Shown here: one piece after another, positions 9,105 to 16,212 of the stretch
Layout of the letters: the number at the start of each line of letters is the position of its first letter
How positions within the stretch are numbered: the stretch's first letter is position 1
Source of the DNA: an uncultured Prevotellaceae bacterium
GTDB taxonomy: Bacteria; Bacteroidota; Bacteroidia; Bacteroidales; Bacteroidaceae
Direction: 5' to 3'
NCBI GenBank assembly: GCA_947168395.1
Contig: CAMVLT010000001.1
Span: 181,140 to 245,139, forward strand
DNA: 64,000 nucleotides
Notes under the pieces: generated by a model
Told to the model about the DNA's origin: nothing
Seen by the model: only the letters and a program-made list of their open reading frames with translations
Database searches by the model: none
Made by a program: the position numbers and the translations under genes

Positions 9105-10316
9105 TTATTTCTTCTTCTTTCCTTTTGTCTTTCTGCGTGCTTCGTTCACATCGACCTTCACACCATCTTGGAAAGCTATGATGAAGGCCTGAGGGAACTT
9201 GCTGAGCAAGCTCTTGCGCAGCTGGTAGATCTGCTGATAGTCGGTCGAAGCACCGACAGTATACTTATACATATTGCCCTCCTTGTAGAAGTCGGCATCA
9301 GTCCTGCCTTTCAGCAGCGGGCTGTTCTTCTTGAGTTTACCGGCATTGGCCAATATCTGCACCTTAAACACCGGCTGGGAGTTGTCATTGGGAGCAGGAT
9401 TAGCCATGAGGGAAGAGACGTTCTGCATTGCTGGAGCCTCTGTAGCCTCAGCCGGTTCCGGCTCCGACACCAGCTGTGGAGGTTCCACTTCCTCCTGTTT
9501 CAGCGGTTTATAAGTTGCCGATGTTCCGGGTGCCACCTTATTTTTATATGCCACGAAGGCCTTGTAGAAACCACGTGAATACTGCGCCACAGCACGATCG
9601 CTGTTCAGAAACTGCTCCTCGTCGGACGTAGAGATGAAGCCTAACTCCATCAGGCAGGCTGGCATCGAGGCGTTACGCAGCACACATAGGTTGTCCTGAT
9701 AGACTCCTCCGTTCTTACGTCCCGTCTCGGCACAGACGTTCTTCTGCATGAACTTGGCTAACGAGATGCTGTTCTCCATGTTCTTATCCTGTATCAGTTC
9801 GAAAAGGATGTTGCTCTCCGGCGAGTTAGGGTCATAACCCTCGTAATGCTGCTGATAGTCCTTCTCGTAGAGGATGACGGCGTTCTCGCGCTTGGCCACT
9901 TCCAGGTTCTCGATGAACCCCTGCTTGTTGCCATCGCGGCGGCTGCGGCCTAACGTGTAGGTCTGGTAGCCACGTCCGGTATGCCCTTTGGGCAGGGCAT
10001 TAATATGAACAGAGACAAAGAGGTCGGCCTTGGCCTTGTTGGCAATATCGGCACGCTGCCACAGTTCTACGAAACGGTCGGTCTTGCGGGTATAGACGAC
10101 CTGTACGTCAGGACAATTTTGCTCAATAATTCGCCCGAAGGCCAACGCATAACGAAGAGTCAGCGTCTTTTCCTTCGACATCTTTCCAACAGCCCCAGCG
10201 TCCCTACCGCCATGACCGGCATCGATACAGAGTGTAAAACGCTTCGTTGCACCATCCATTGACAGCACAAAGAGCAAGAGCATCCCGAGAGCAAAAACAA
10301 TTCTTCTATGTAACAT
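9105..10316 (-). CDS. N-acetylmuramoyl-L-alanine amidase (Amidase_3) with C-terminal SPOR-like domain
   Basis: 403 residues with a signal peptide. The Zn-amidase domain (about 26-250) shows the metal-binding IDAGHGGRDAGA motif, a second SVHINA motif and the LMELGFIS motif. It cleaves the amide bond between MurNAc and the stem peptide in the periplasm, typically during cell separation. After a Pro/Glu-rich linker, residues about 315-395 (VFKVQILANAGKL ... YKYTVGASTDYQQI) look like a SPOR-type peptidoglycan-binding domain. The ATG lies only five bases after its promoter element, so the message may be leaderless. Operon with the MlaD gene downstream. Confidence 0.92.
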   Translation of the reverse strand: MLHRRIVFALGMLLLFVLSMDGATKRFTLCIDAGHGGRDAGAVGKMSKEKTLTLRYALAFGRIIEQNCPDVQVVYTRKTDRFVELWQRADIANKAKADLFVSVHINALPKGHTGRGYQTYTLGRSRRDGNKQGFIENLEVAKRENAVILYEKDYQQHYEGYDPNSPESNILFELIQDKNMENSISLAKFMQKNVCAETGRKNGGVYQDNLCVLRNASMPACLMELGFISTSDEEQFLNSDRAVAQYSRGFYKAFVAYKNKVAPGTSATYKPLKQEEVEPPQLVSEPEPAEATEAPAMQNVSSLMANPAPNDNSQPVFKVQILANAGKLKKNSPLLKGRTDADFYKEGNMYKYTVGASTDYQQIYQLRKSLLSKFPQAFIIAFQDGVKVDVNEARRKTKGKKKK

Positions 10317-10321
10317 CCGTG

Positions 10322-10329
10322 CAAAGGTA
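10322..10329 (-). promoter_or_regulatory. -7 element abutting the amidase start codon
   Basis: TACCTTTG on the minus strand ends five bases before the ATG at 10316. Bacteroidota transcripts usually start a few bases after this element, so the transcript would begin at or next to the start codon, leaving no room for a ribosome-binding site. Confidence 0.65.
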
Positions 10330-10358
10330 CTGCTTTTCTGTTAAAAGACGTGTAAAAG

Positions 10359-10736
10359 TCAGTCAGTTTTATCATTTATTAAGTGTAACTCCACCCCGGC
10401 ACCCTCGCAGTCGGCCCCCATCGGAGGTGTCACTTTGGTAAGCCACAAGTCAATGGACGTGATTTGAGGGAAGTCGCGCAACAGGGTTTTCACAATGCGG
10501 CCGGCAACGTGCTCTAACAGCTGGGATGGCTGTGTCATCTCACAACAGACCGTTTTGTAGACGGCAGAGTAGTCGAGAGTATCGGCCACGTTATCGCTCT
10601 GCATGGCAGCCTCGAAGGGATAGCCGACACGCAGGGTGACGACAAAGTCGCCACCAACCGAGCGTTCCTGCGGCAGCACCCCGTGGAAGGCTCTAAACCT
10701 CAGCTTCTCTATCCGTATGTATGTCTGAGTCTTCAT
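10359..10736 (-). CDS. folB: Dihydroneopterin aldolase
   Basis: 125 residues, the usual length. Matches the FolB fold from end to end: IRIEKLRFRAFHGVLPQER (the folate enzyme signature with the FHGV loop), the TLDYSAVY segment, and the Glu of the LLEHVA stretch that binds the pterin. Converts 7,8-dihydroneopterin to 6-hydroxymethyl-dihydropterin in folate synthesis. The gene overlaps the 3' end of the upstream gene by 44 bases, so it is translated from the same message and probably coupled. Confidence 0.93.
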   Translation of the reverse strand: MKTQTYIRIEKLRFRAFHGVLPQERSVGGDFVVTLRVGYPFEAAMQSDNVADTLDYSAVYKTVCCEMTQPSQLLEHVAGRIVKTLLRDFPQITSIDLWLTKVTPPMGADCEGAGVELHLINDKTD

Positions 10737-11439
10737 CGTCAGGTTCCGTTATGTCGGCAACTCCGCCGGCATACTTTTTCAGGGCACGCTCCACACCAAT
10801 CTTCCACGTGTTGATGCTCTCATTCTGCAACTGCAGCGAGGCCACCAACTTGATGACATGGTCGATAGGCATACGGTACCGCAACACGCCGCTGATGAGT
10901 TTGGCGTAGTTCCAGTATTCGGGATTAAACTTCTCGCTGAGCCCCTCAACAGTGGTCTTGTAGCCACGCTTATTCTCAAACTGGAAGTCGTAACGCTTCG
11001 TACCGTCAGGATTCACCTGCTTTAGTATCTTGCCGTGGGTGACGGTCTTGGGCAGCACGATACCCTCCTCATCGTCCTGTAGACCGGTGAAGATTTCGTA
11101 GGGATAGCCATCGAGCAACCCCACGAATGCTACCCATTTCTCCTTGTTATTCTGGAAGCGCACCACGTCGCACTCCAGCGTTTGCGGACGCACCTCGGTC
11201 ACTTCGGGGGGACGGCCTGCCAATGCGCAGCCAATTGCCTGTGCCGACAGCGTCAGCAACAGCTGGGCATCCTCGTTGCCAAGTGCCTGCACACAGCGTT
11301 TTAGCAGCCCAGCGACAGTATCCTCTGTGACGGGGTTGCACCCCTTCTGGCTGATGCGAGCCAAGGAACGGGCCACCTGAGCCAGCACCACCTCCAATCC
11401 TTTCAAGTTCTGTTCCTGTGTCATAATTTGTACAGTCAT
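10693..11439 (-). CDS. Stand-alone C-terminal module of B12-dependent (class II) ribonucleotide reductase
   Basis: About 248 residues from the ATG at 11439, or 243 from the ATG at 11424. A TTG at 11457 lies inside the promoter element and is rejected. Middle and C-terminal parts (KWVAFVGLLDGYPYEIFTG, LSEKFNPEYWNYAKLISGVLRYRMPIDHVIKLVASL) resemble the region after the catalytic barrel in adenosylcobalamin-dependent reductases. No catalytic barrel or radical-site motif is present, so it cannot be a reductase by itself. It may be a regulatory subunit split from NrdJ/NrdZ or a descended orphan domain. Its C-terminal coding region overlaps folB by 44 bases. Confidence 0.65.
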   Translation of the reverse strand: MTVQIMTQEQNLKGLEVVLAQVARSLARISQKGCNPVTEDTVAGLLKRCVQALGNEDAQLLLTLSAQAIGCALAGRPPEVTEVRPQTLECDVVRFQNNKEKWVAFVGLLDGYPYEIFTGLQDDEEGIVLPKTVTHGKILKQVNPDGTKRYDFQFENKRGYKTTVEGLSEKFNPEYWNYAKLISGVLRYRMPIDHVIKLVASLQLQNESINTWKIGVERALKKYAGGVADITEPDDEDSDIHTDREAEV

Positions 11440-11454
11440 GTTGATAATTTGGTG

Positions 11455-11462
11455 CAAAGATA
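11455..11462 (-). promoter_or_regulatory. -7 promoter element of the RNR-module/folB operon
   Basis: TATCTTTG on the minus strand, 15 bases before the ATG at 11439 and 30 before the ATG at 11424. The sulfatase promoter lies about 45 bases away on the other strand, making a compact divergent promoter region. Confidence 0.65.
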
Positions 11463-11506
11463 CAAAATAAATGATAATCTACAACGGAAAATTGATTTTT
11501 ATTTCG

Positions 11507-11514
11507 TAATTTTG
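11507..11514 (+). promoter_or_regulatory. -7 promoter element of the sulfatase gene
   Basis: TAATTTTG fits TAnnTTTG and lies 18 bases before the ATG at 11533. This selects that start over the earlier in-frame codon at 11428. Confidence 0.6.
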
Positions 11515-11532
11515 CAAACAAATTGCGTGATT

Positions 11533-12936
11533 ATGAAGAACATTCTGATGACCATGAGTGCGCTGTTGGCCCAACAGGCACAGGCAACCGGCGAAACCCA
11601 AAAGGCTACGCCGGAGCGCCCAAACATCATTTTTATTCTGGCCGATGACATGGGTTACGGCGATCTGGCCTGCTATGGCAACAAGTATATCAAAACGCCC
11701 AATATCGACCGGCTGGCAGCTACCGGCACCAGTTTCACCCAAGCATACGCCGGCAGCGGCATCAGCTCACCCTCGCGCTGTTCGCTGATGACTGGCAAGC
11801 ACTCGGGAAACACACGCATCCGTGACAACCAATGCTACGCCGGAGGACTGACGGGACTGAAAATATCACCGAAGGGCGACACCACGATTGTGCGACGAGC
11901 CAACCTACAGCCAGAAGATGTCACCTTGGGCACCGTCATGAAGGCTGCTGGCTACCGCACCTGTCTGGTCAACAAATGGCACCTTGACGGATACGATCCA
12001 CAGGCGGCCCCCAACCACCGCGGATTCGACGAGTTCTACGGCTGGACCATAGCCACCGTACACTCCAACTCACCCTACTACTACCCCTACTACCGGCTGC
12101 ACGGCGACAGTCTAATCAACATCAAGGAGAACGAGCACGATGCCCATGCGCGTCACAACACCGAAATATCCACCGATGATGCCATCGCCTTCATCCACCG
12201 TAACAAAGAAAGGCCCTTCTTCCTGTTCCTGGGCTACGATGCACCCCACGAGCCATACAACATCGACGACACGTCATGGTACAACGAGAAGGGCGAGTGG
12301 TCAATGAACACCAAGCGCTACGCGGCACTCGTCACCCACATGGACTACAACATCGGCCGACTGCTCGGCACCCTCGAGAACTTGGGACTGCGGGAAAACA
12401 CCCTCGTCATTTTCGCCTCCGACAACGGGGCCGCCGTCATGGCGCCCATCGAGGAACTGAACTGCGGTGCAGGCCTGAAAGGTCGCAAGGGTCAGCTATA
12501 TGAGGGAGGCATCCGTGTGCCCCTCATCGTCAACCAGCCCGGCCATGTGCCTGCCCGGCAAATCCAAAACCTGGTATATTTCCCCGACTTCATGCCCACC
12601 CTGGCCCGTTTGGCGGGCAGCAGCAGTGCCGTTCCCGACGACACCAACGGTATGGATATCTCGCCGCTATTCTATGGCGAAGACATCGATACCGACAGCC
12701 GCCCCCTCTACTGGGAGTTTCCCGGCAAGCAGCGCGCCATCCGCCATGCAGGATGGAAATGTGTCACGGTAAAGAAGGGTGCTCCCTTGGAGCTATACCG
12801 TATCAAGGACGACCCCTACGAACAACACAATCTGGCCAATGACTACCCGCAGTTAGTCCAGCAGCTCGACAGCCTTGGCCGCACCATGCGCACATCAACT
12901 CCGAATTATCCTATCGAAGGTGAAAAAGAACAATAA
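11533..12936 (+). CDS. Arylsulfatase-type sulfatase (S-type, formylglycine from Ser)
   Basis: 467 residues with an N-terminal export signal. Sulfatase fold: metal-binding NIIFILADDMGYGDLACYG at about 32-50, then the active-site signature S-x-P-S-R within GISSPSRCSLMTG. The residue to be converted to formylglycine is serine, which implies maturation by the radical-SAM anaerobic enzyme anSME (family knowledge; not in this window). LVNKWHLDGY and ASDNGAA carry further metal ligands. The C-terminal subdomain (YPQLVQQLDSLGRTMRTST) is typical. It likely removes sulfate from host or dietary glycans in the periplasm; the substrate is unknown. Confidence 0.93.
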   Translation: MKNILMTMSALLAQQAQATGETQKATPERPNIIFILADDMGYGDLACYGNKYIKTPNIDRLAATGTSFTQAYAGSGISSPSRCSLMTGKHSGNTRIRDNQCYAGGLTGLKISPKGDTTIVRRANLQPEDVTLGTVMKAAGYRTCLVNKWHLDGYDPQAAPNHRGFDEFYGWTIATVHSNSPYYYPYYRLHGDSLINIKENEHDAHARHNTEISTDDAIAFIHRNKERPFFLFLGYDAPHEPYNIDDTSWYNEKGEWSMNTKRYAALVTHMDYNIGRLLGTLENLGLRENTLVIFASDNGAAVMAPIEELNCGAGLKGRKGQLYEGGIRVPLIVNQPGHVPARQIQNLVYFPDFMPTLARLAGSSSAVPDDTNGMDISPLFYGEDIDTDSRPLYWEFPGKQRAIRHAGWKCVTVKKGAPLELYRIKDDPYEQHNLANDYPQLVQQLDSLGRTMRTSTPNYPIEGEKEQ

Positions 12937-12961
12937 TAGAAAAAGTTAAAGGAAAGAAAAT

Positions 12962-13729
12962 ATGAAGAATCTGAACACCCGCCGCAGCATCCGTAAATAT
13001 GCTGACAAACCTGTCAGCGATGAATTGCTGAACCGCCTCATGACCGAGGCCGCACGTACCCAGACAATGGGCAACCTACAACTCTACTCCGTTATCGTCA
13101 CTCGTTCAACGGAAATGAAAGAGAAATTGTCGCCCGCCCATTTTAACCAGCCAATGGTGAAAGAGGCACCTGCCGTGCTCACCATCTGCGCCGACTTCAA
13201 CCGCACCAGCTTCTGGGCCCGCTGCCGCAAGGCAGAACCTGGCTATGACAATTTTCTGTCGTTCATCAATGCATCTACCGATGCTTTGCTCTATACACAG
13301 ACCCTCTGCAATCTCATGGATGAAGAGGGACTCGGTTACTGCTACTTAGGCACCACCGTTTACCAGCCGCAGCAGATTATCGATGCACTGCACTTGCCAA
13401 AGCTCGTGATGCCCGTCGCCACGCTTACTGTGGGTTGGCCAGCCGAAGAGCCTTCCCTCTCCGACCGCCTGCCACTGGAGAGTTTCGTTCACCAAGAGCG
13501 CTACAACGACTACATGGCTATGGATATCGACACCTATTATTATAATAAAGAGCACCTGTCTGAGAACCAGCACTTCGTCCGCATCAACCACAAGGAGACG
13601 CTGGCACAGGTTTTCACAGACATACGCTACACTCGCAAAGACAATGAAGCCTTGTCGAGAGAACTCATACAAGTGCTCGTTCGACAAGGCTTCCTGCCCC
13701 ACACAGTACTAAGATCCTCTCTATTCTGA
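12962..13729 (+). CDS. Nitroreductase-family flavoprotein
   Basis: 255 residues. N-terminal NTRRSIRKYADKPVSDELLNRLMTEA is the FMN-phosphate-binding signature, and PMVKEAPAVLTICAD plus EEGLGYCYLG mark the fold of NfsA/NfsB-type NAD(P)H-dependent FMN enzymes. The substrate is not predictable. It begins 25 bases after the sulfatase stop with a purine-rich stretch in front, so it is probably co-transcribed. Its stop overlaps the end of the convergent amidohydrolase gene by nine bases. Confidence 0.88.
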   Translation: MKNLNTRRSIRKYADKPVSDELLNRLMTEAARTQTMGNLQLYSVIVTRSTEMKEKLSPAHFNQPMVKEAPAVLTICADFNRTSFWARCRKAEPGYDNFLSFINASTDALLYTQTLCNLMDEEGLGYCYLGTTVYQPQQIIDALHLPKLVMPVATLTVGWPAEEPSLSDRLPLESFVHQERYNDYMAMDIDTYYYNKEHLSENQHFVRINHKETLAQVFTDIRYTRKDNEALSRELIQVLVRQGFLPHTVLRSSLF

Positions 13730-14647
13730 CATATTCTTGATGTACGGCAGCTCCACCAAGTGGTCGAAGCCGTAGAAACTGCGGGCATTTTCGCCTAAGA
13801 AGAGGCGTTTCTCCTCGTCAGACAGTTCGTTGCTCTTCACAACGAAATCATAGCTCATGCGATAGGTGATGGCGGTGATAGTGCGCGGATAGTCCGAACC
13901 CCACATCAGCTTCCCGGCACCCACCGTATCAATAGCCTGACGAATGACCCGGATGGCTGAGGGGAAGGGATAGAACTCGGAGTTGTAGAGCCACGTGATG
14001 CCTCCGCTCTCCAAATAGACGTTCTCGTTGCGGCAAAGCAGCAATTGCTCTTCCCACCCTTTTGCCACAGGCATGCCGAAATGGCCAATGGCTATCTTCA
14101 GGTGCGGACACTCCTGGATAACCTCACGCAGTTCGCCGACCTGCATGTCGCCGTCGCTGAGTGTCACCGACAGCAATGCTCCACAATCCTCCATGAGGTG
14201 GAACATACGCATCATCTCGTCATTGTTCAGCATTACCCGTTGCGTATTGGTGATAAGCCGGTGACCAGGAATAGCCATACCCTTGAACCCTTTGTTCAAC
14301 AGCAAGTCCTCAGCCTCACGGAAGAAGCCAGGACGCAGATAGTCGGCCATGCCGAACACGAAGAAGCGGTCGGGATATTGCTCACGCACCTGCATCAGAT
14401 ATTCGTTCTGCAGCCCGTCGATGAACTCCTGAACGACAACTGCCGCACTGACCTGTGCATAGTCCATGTTCGACAGGAACACCTCAGCCGTGTTGTGACC
14501 GTCAATCATAAACGGGGGCAGCATCTGCACCTCCTCACCAAGAAACATGGAGCGACCGTTGGGCAGCGGCGAAATCTCAAGTCCGTTCCACGAGGTTTCT
14601 TGCCTGTACCACAAATGGGAATGGGCATCAATGATGTATCTTTCCAT
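13721..14647 (-). CDS. Amidohydrolase (amidohydrolase-2, TIM-barrel metal hydrolase)
   Basis: 308 residues. The metal-binding H-x-H motif is at the N-terminus (IDAHSHLW), with later IAIGHFGMP and the WGSDYPRT loop carrying the barrel's His and Asp ligands. The family includes decarboxylases and lactonases acting on small carboxylated rings or sugars; the reaction is not predictable here. It lies 17 bases after the stop codon of a nucleotide-sugar dehydrogenase remnant on the same strand, which suggests that it was once the downstream gene of an operon that lost its head. Confidence 0.85.
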   Translation of the reverse strand: MERYIIDAHSHLWYRQETSWNGLEISPLPNGRSMFLGEEVQMLPPFMIDGHNTAEVFLSNMDYAQVSAAVVVQEFIDGLQNEYLMQVREQYPDRFFVFGMADYLRPGFFREAEDLLLNKGFKGMAIPGHRLITNTQRVMLNNDEMMRMFHLMEDCGALLSVTLSDGDMQVGELREVIQECPHLKIAIGHFGMPVAKGWEEQLLLCRNENVYLESGGITWLYNSEFYPFPSAIRVIRQAIDTVGAGKLMWGSDYPRTITAITYRMSYDFVVKSNELSDEEKRLFLGENARSFYGFDHLVELPYIKNMSE

Positions 14648-14664
14648 AGCATGAGTTCTCTATG

Positions 14665-14739
14665 TTATAATCTTCCGTCAATGATATCGCGGGGCAGTAC
14701 GCTCTTTACATCGTAAATGACGCCACCTTCCTTCACCAA
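14665..14739 (-). pseudogene. C-terminal remnant of a nucleotide-sugar dehydrogenase
   Basis: Reading the minus strand down to the stop at 14665-14667 gives VKEGGVIYDVKSVLPRDIID followed by GRL, matching the extreme C-terminus of UDP-sugar dehydrogenases of the TviB/WbpA kind. Upstream in frame there is a stop at 14740-14742, and the 3' end of ssrA begins at 14745. The rest of the gene is gone. This looks like an integration or recombination scar at the tmRNA 3' end. Confidence 0.75.
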
Positions 14740-14744
14740 TTAAG

Positions 14745-15141
14745 TGGAGCTGGAGGGAGTCGAACCCTCGTCCGCACAAGGAAACCATACGCTTTCTACA
14801 CGCTTATCTTGGCCTTCGTTTTCGTGCCGTGACAAGACCCAAGCCACCAACCACGGCCTTATCTCCTAAAGCTTCATCACAGCATCGGAGCCTGCCGTGA
14901 CTATTCCCGATTTAACCTGCGCCGCTTGATCTCCGGATTCGGAACAACATCCTCGGAGCGACGTCTCGTTCTCCTACCTTGTAAGAGAATTAAGCTCGTA
15001 ATCTACTGTGCTTCGATTAAGCAGCGAGAGCATACTCATTGTTGCCAATTAAATTTGCGCTGACTCAGATTTAGGAGGGAACCAACGAGCCTCCGCGTGC
15101 TTACGTACCATTTCATCTCGCCGTCAAATCCAGTCAACCCC
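14745..15141 (-). ncRNA. ssrA: tmRNA
   Basis: 397 bases. The 5' end GGGGTTGACTGGATTTGACG and the 3' end (T-arm GAGGG-TTCGACT-CCCTC, then CAGCTCC and discriminator A) form the tRNA-like half; GGGGTTG pairs with CAGCTCC. The terminal CCA is not encoded. The tag reading frame lies at 15046-15017 and, if it resumes at GGC, encodes GNNEYALAA followed by TAA, comparable to the Bacteroides tag GETNYALAA. tmRNA releases stalled ribosomes and tags the nascent chain for proteolysis with SmpB. Confidence 0.95.
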
Positions 15142-15168
15142 GAGTGAACATGTCACGTTTTTCAGCTG

Positions 15169-15176
15169 CAAAGATA
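15169..15176 (-). promoter_or_regulatory. ssrA -7 promoter element
   Basis: TATCTTTG on the minus strand, 27 bases upstream of the mature 5' end. The precursor would therefore carry a short 5' extension. Confidence 0.6.
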
Positions 15177-15261
15177 ACACTTTTTTTTGATACAGAAAAC
15201 AAAAAGCAACAAAATCTTTCAATTTATACGAATAATATGCTCCGATTCCGAAAAAAATGAT

Positions 15262-15269
15262 TACTTTTG
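15262..15269 (+). promoter_or_regulatory. -7 promoter element of the 112-aa secreted protein gene
   Basis: TACTTTTG, 44 bases before the ATG at 15314. A second ATG at 15309 in another frame opens only a nine-codon ORF that overlaps the real start. Confidence 0.5.
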
Positions 15270-15313
15270 CATCATATTAACAGAGACATTCAGAACAAAA
15301 TTACCAAAATGAT

Positions 15314-15652
15314 ATGCGCCTACACACTATCCTGCTGACGCTGACTTGCACGATAGCCACACTCAACGGTGCCCGTACCAACAATATCACCAAAATGGGA
15401 ATCAGCGTAACCTGGAAAGACGATAGCGGCACCACTCAGTCTACCTCACAGGAATGGCCCTACAAAGTACAGGACATAACCTATGGCATCAAAGACGGTG
15501 AATACACCAACGGTTGGCGCATTACTACCCTCGACCAGCCTTCGGTTGACGTCACCCTGACCCCCTGGGTGGATGTCACCGACAAGGAAACGGGTGTCAA
15601 GACCCATATCAATTTTTCGCCCTTTAGGTTGGAGTTGTCGTTTACCGAATGA
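15314..15652 (+). CDS. Small secreted protein of unknown function
   Basis: 112 residues with a weak signal peptide (MRLHTILLTLTCTIATLNGA). The rest is beta-strand-like and rich in Thr and Trp, with no motif I recognise. It has its own promoter, stands alone between ssrA and the polysaccharide locus, and is followed at once by repeat DNA. Confidence 0.55.
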   Translation: MRLHTILLTLTCTIATLNGARTNNITKMGISVTWKDDSGTTQSTSQEWPYKVQDITYGIKDGEYTNGWRITTLDQPSVDVTLTPWVDVTDKETGVKTHINFSPFRLELSFTE

Positions 15653-15670
15653 AGAGAGGTAATCACCCCT

Positions 15671-15772
15671 CAGTTTACCCAAAGTTCCCACGGGGGGAAC
15701 TCCGGGTTTACCCTAGGGAAACCTCCAGTTTACCCTAGGGAAACCTCTAGTTTACCCTAAGGAAACTCCAAG
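15671..15772. repeat. GTTTACC repeat module 1
   Basis: Four GTTTACC copies (each CAGTTTACCC, GGTTTACCC or AGTTTACCC) follow each other at 25-35-base steps. Each is followed by a TAGGGAAAC-like partner, so pairs can fold. It also contains a GTTCCC / GGGAAC hairpin. Equivalent modules lie at 36.3, 61.1 and 62.0 kb. Confidence 0.7.
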
Positions 15773-15815
15773 TTAGCTTATTGCAGGTGTTTAAACTACA
15801 GAATTTAGCGAAATA

Positions 15816-16011
15816 GGGTGTATGGGTGTAACAATGCCTATAAACACAGGATGTCCACCCCTTTTCAAGGGTGCAACGGGTGTAACGAGGATGTAACATT
15901 GGATGTCAAGTGGTTCGACCCACACAGGCGTAACACCCTCGTTACACCCGTTACACCTACCAAAACCGGGTGTACGCCCTTTACAGATAGGCATTGTTAC
16001 ACCCGTACACC
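15816..16011. repeat. Large inverted array built on the word GTGTAAC
   Basis: The outer arms (15816-15840 and 15987-16011) match over 25 bases with one mismatch and contain GGGTGTAACAATGCC. Inner arms at 15869-15899 and 15928-15958 share ACGGGTGTAACGAG. The word GTGTAAC or its complement occurs at least six times. The whole can fold into one long interrupted hairpin of about 195 bases. Together with the GTTTACC module it fills most of the 560-base gap before the SLBB gene. Confidence 0.75.
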
Positions 16012-16114
16012 ATAAAAAAGTTATTTCAGAAGAAACCAGTTCAAACGGATTTCACAGATTTACAATTGTGATAAGAATTATTCCCATCCCTTTCGTCGTT
16101 TCATTCTTTTTTCG

Positions 16115-16175
16115 TACCTTTGCCCCCCAAAAGGTAGATTGAACAAATTTTGCGGCTGAAACACAATAAAAGGGC
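16115..16175 (+). promoter_or_regulatory. Promoter and conserved leader of the first polysaccharide operon
   Basis: TACCTTTG at 16115-16122 is the -7 element. Forty-one bases later lies CAATAAAAGGGC (16164-16175), preceded by a TTTTGC...GAAACAC block. Both blocks recur, in the same order, in the leader of the second polysaccharide unit at 28.5 kb. AAAAGGGCGGC loosely recalls ops/JUMPstart elements that recruit RfaH/UpxY-type antiterminators; that link is only an inference. Confidence 0.55.
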
Positions 16176-16212
16176 GGCAAATAAGTTATTTATGATATAA
16201 GAAGACAATGCA

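Noticed and set aside
15816..16011. CRISPR array at the GTGTAAC region (also the other word arrays)
   Set aside because: The words are in both orientations and at irregular distances, without equal-length unique spacers, and no cas gene is in the window.
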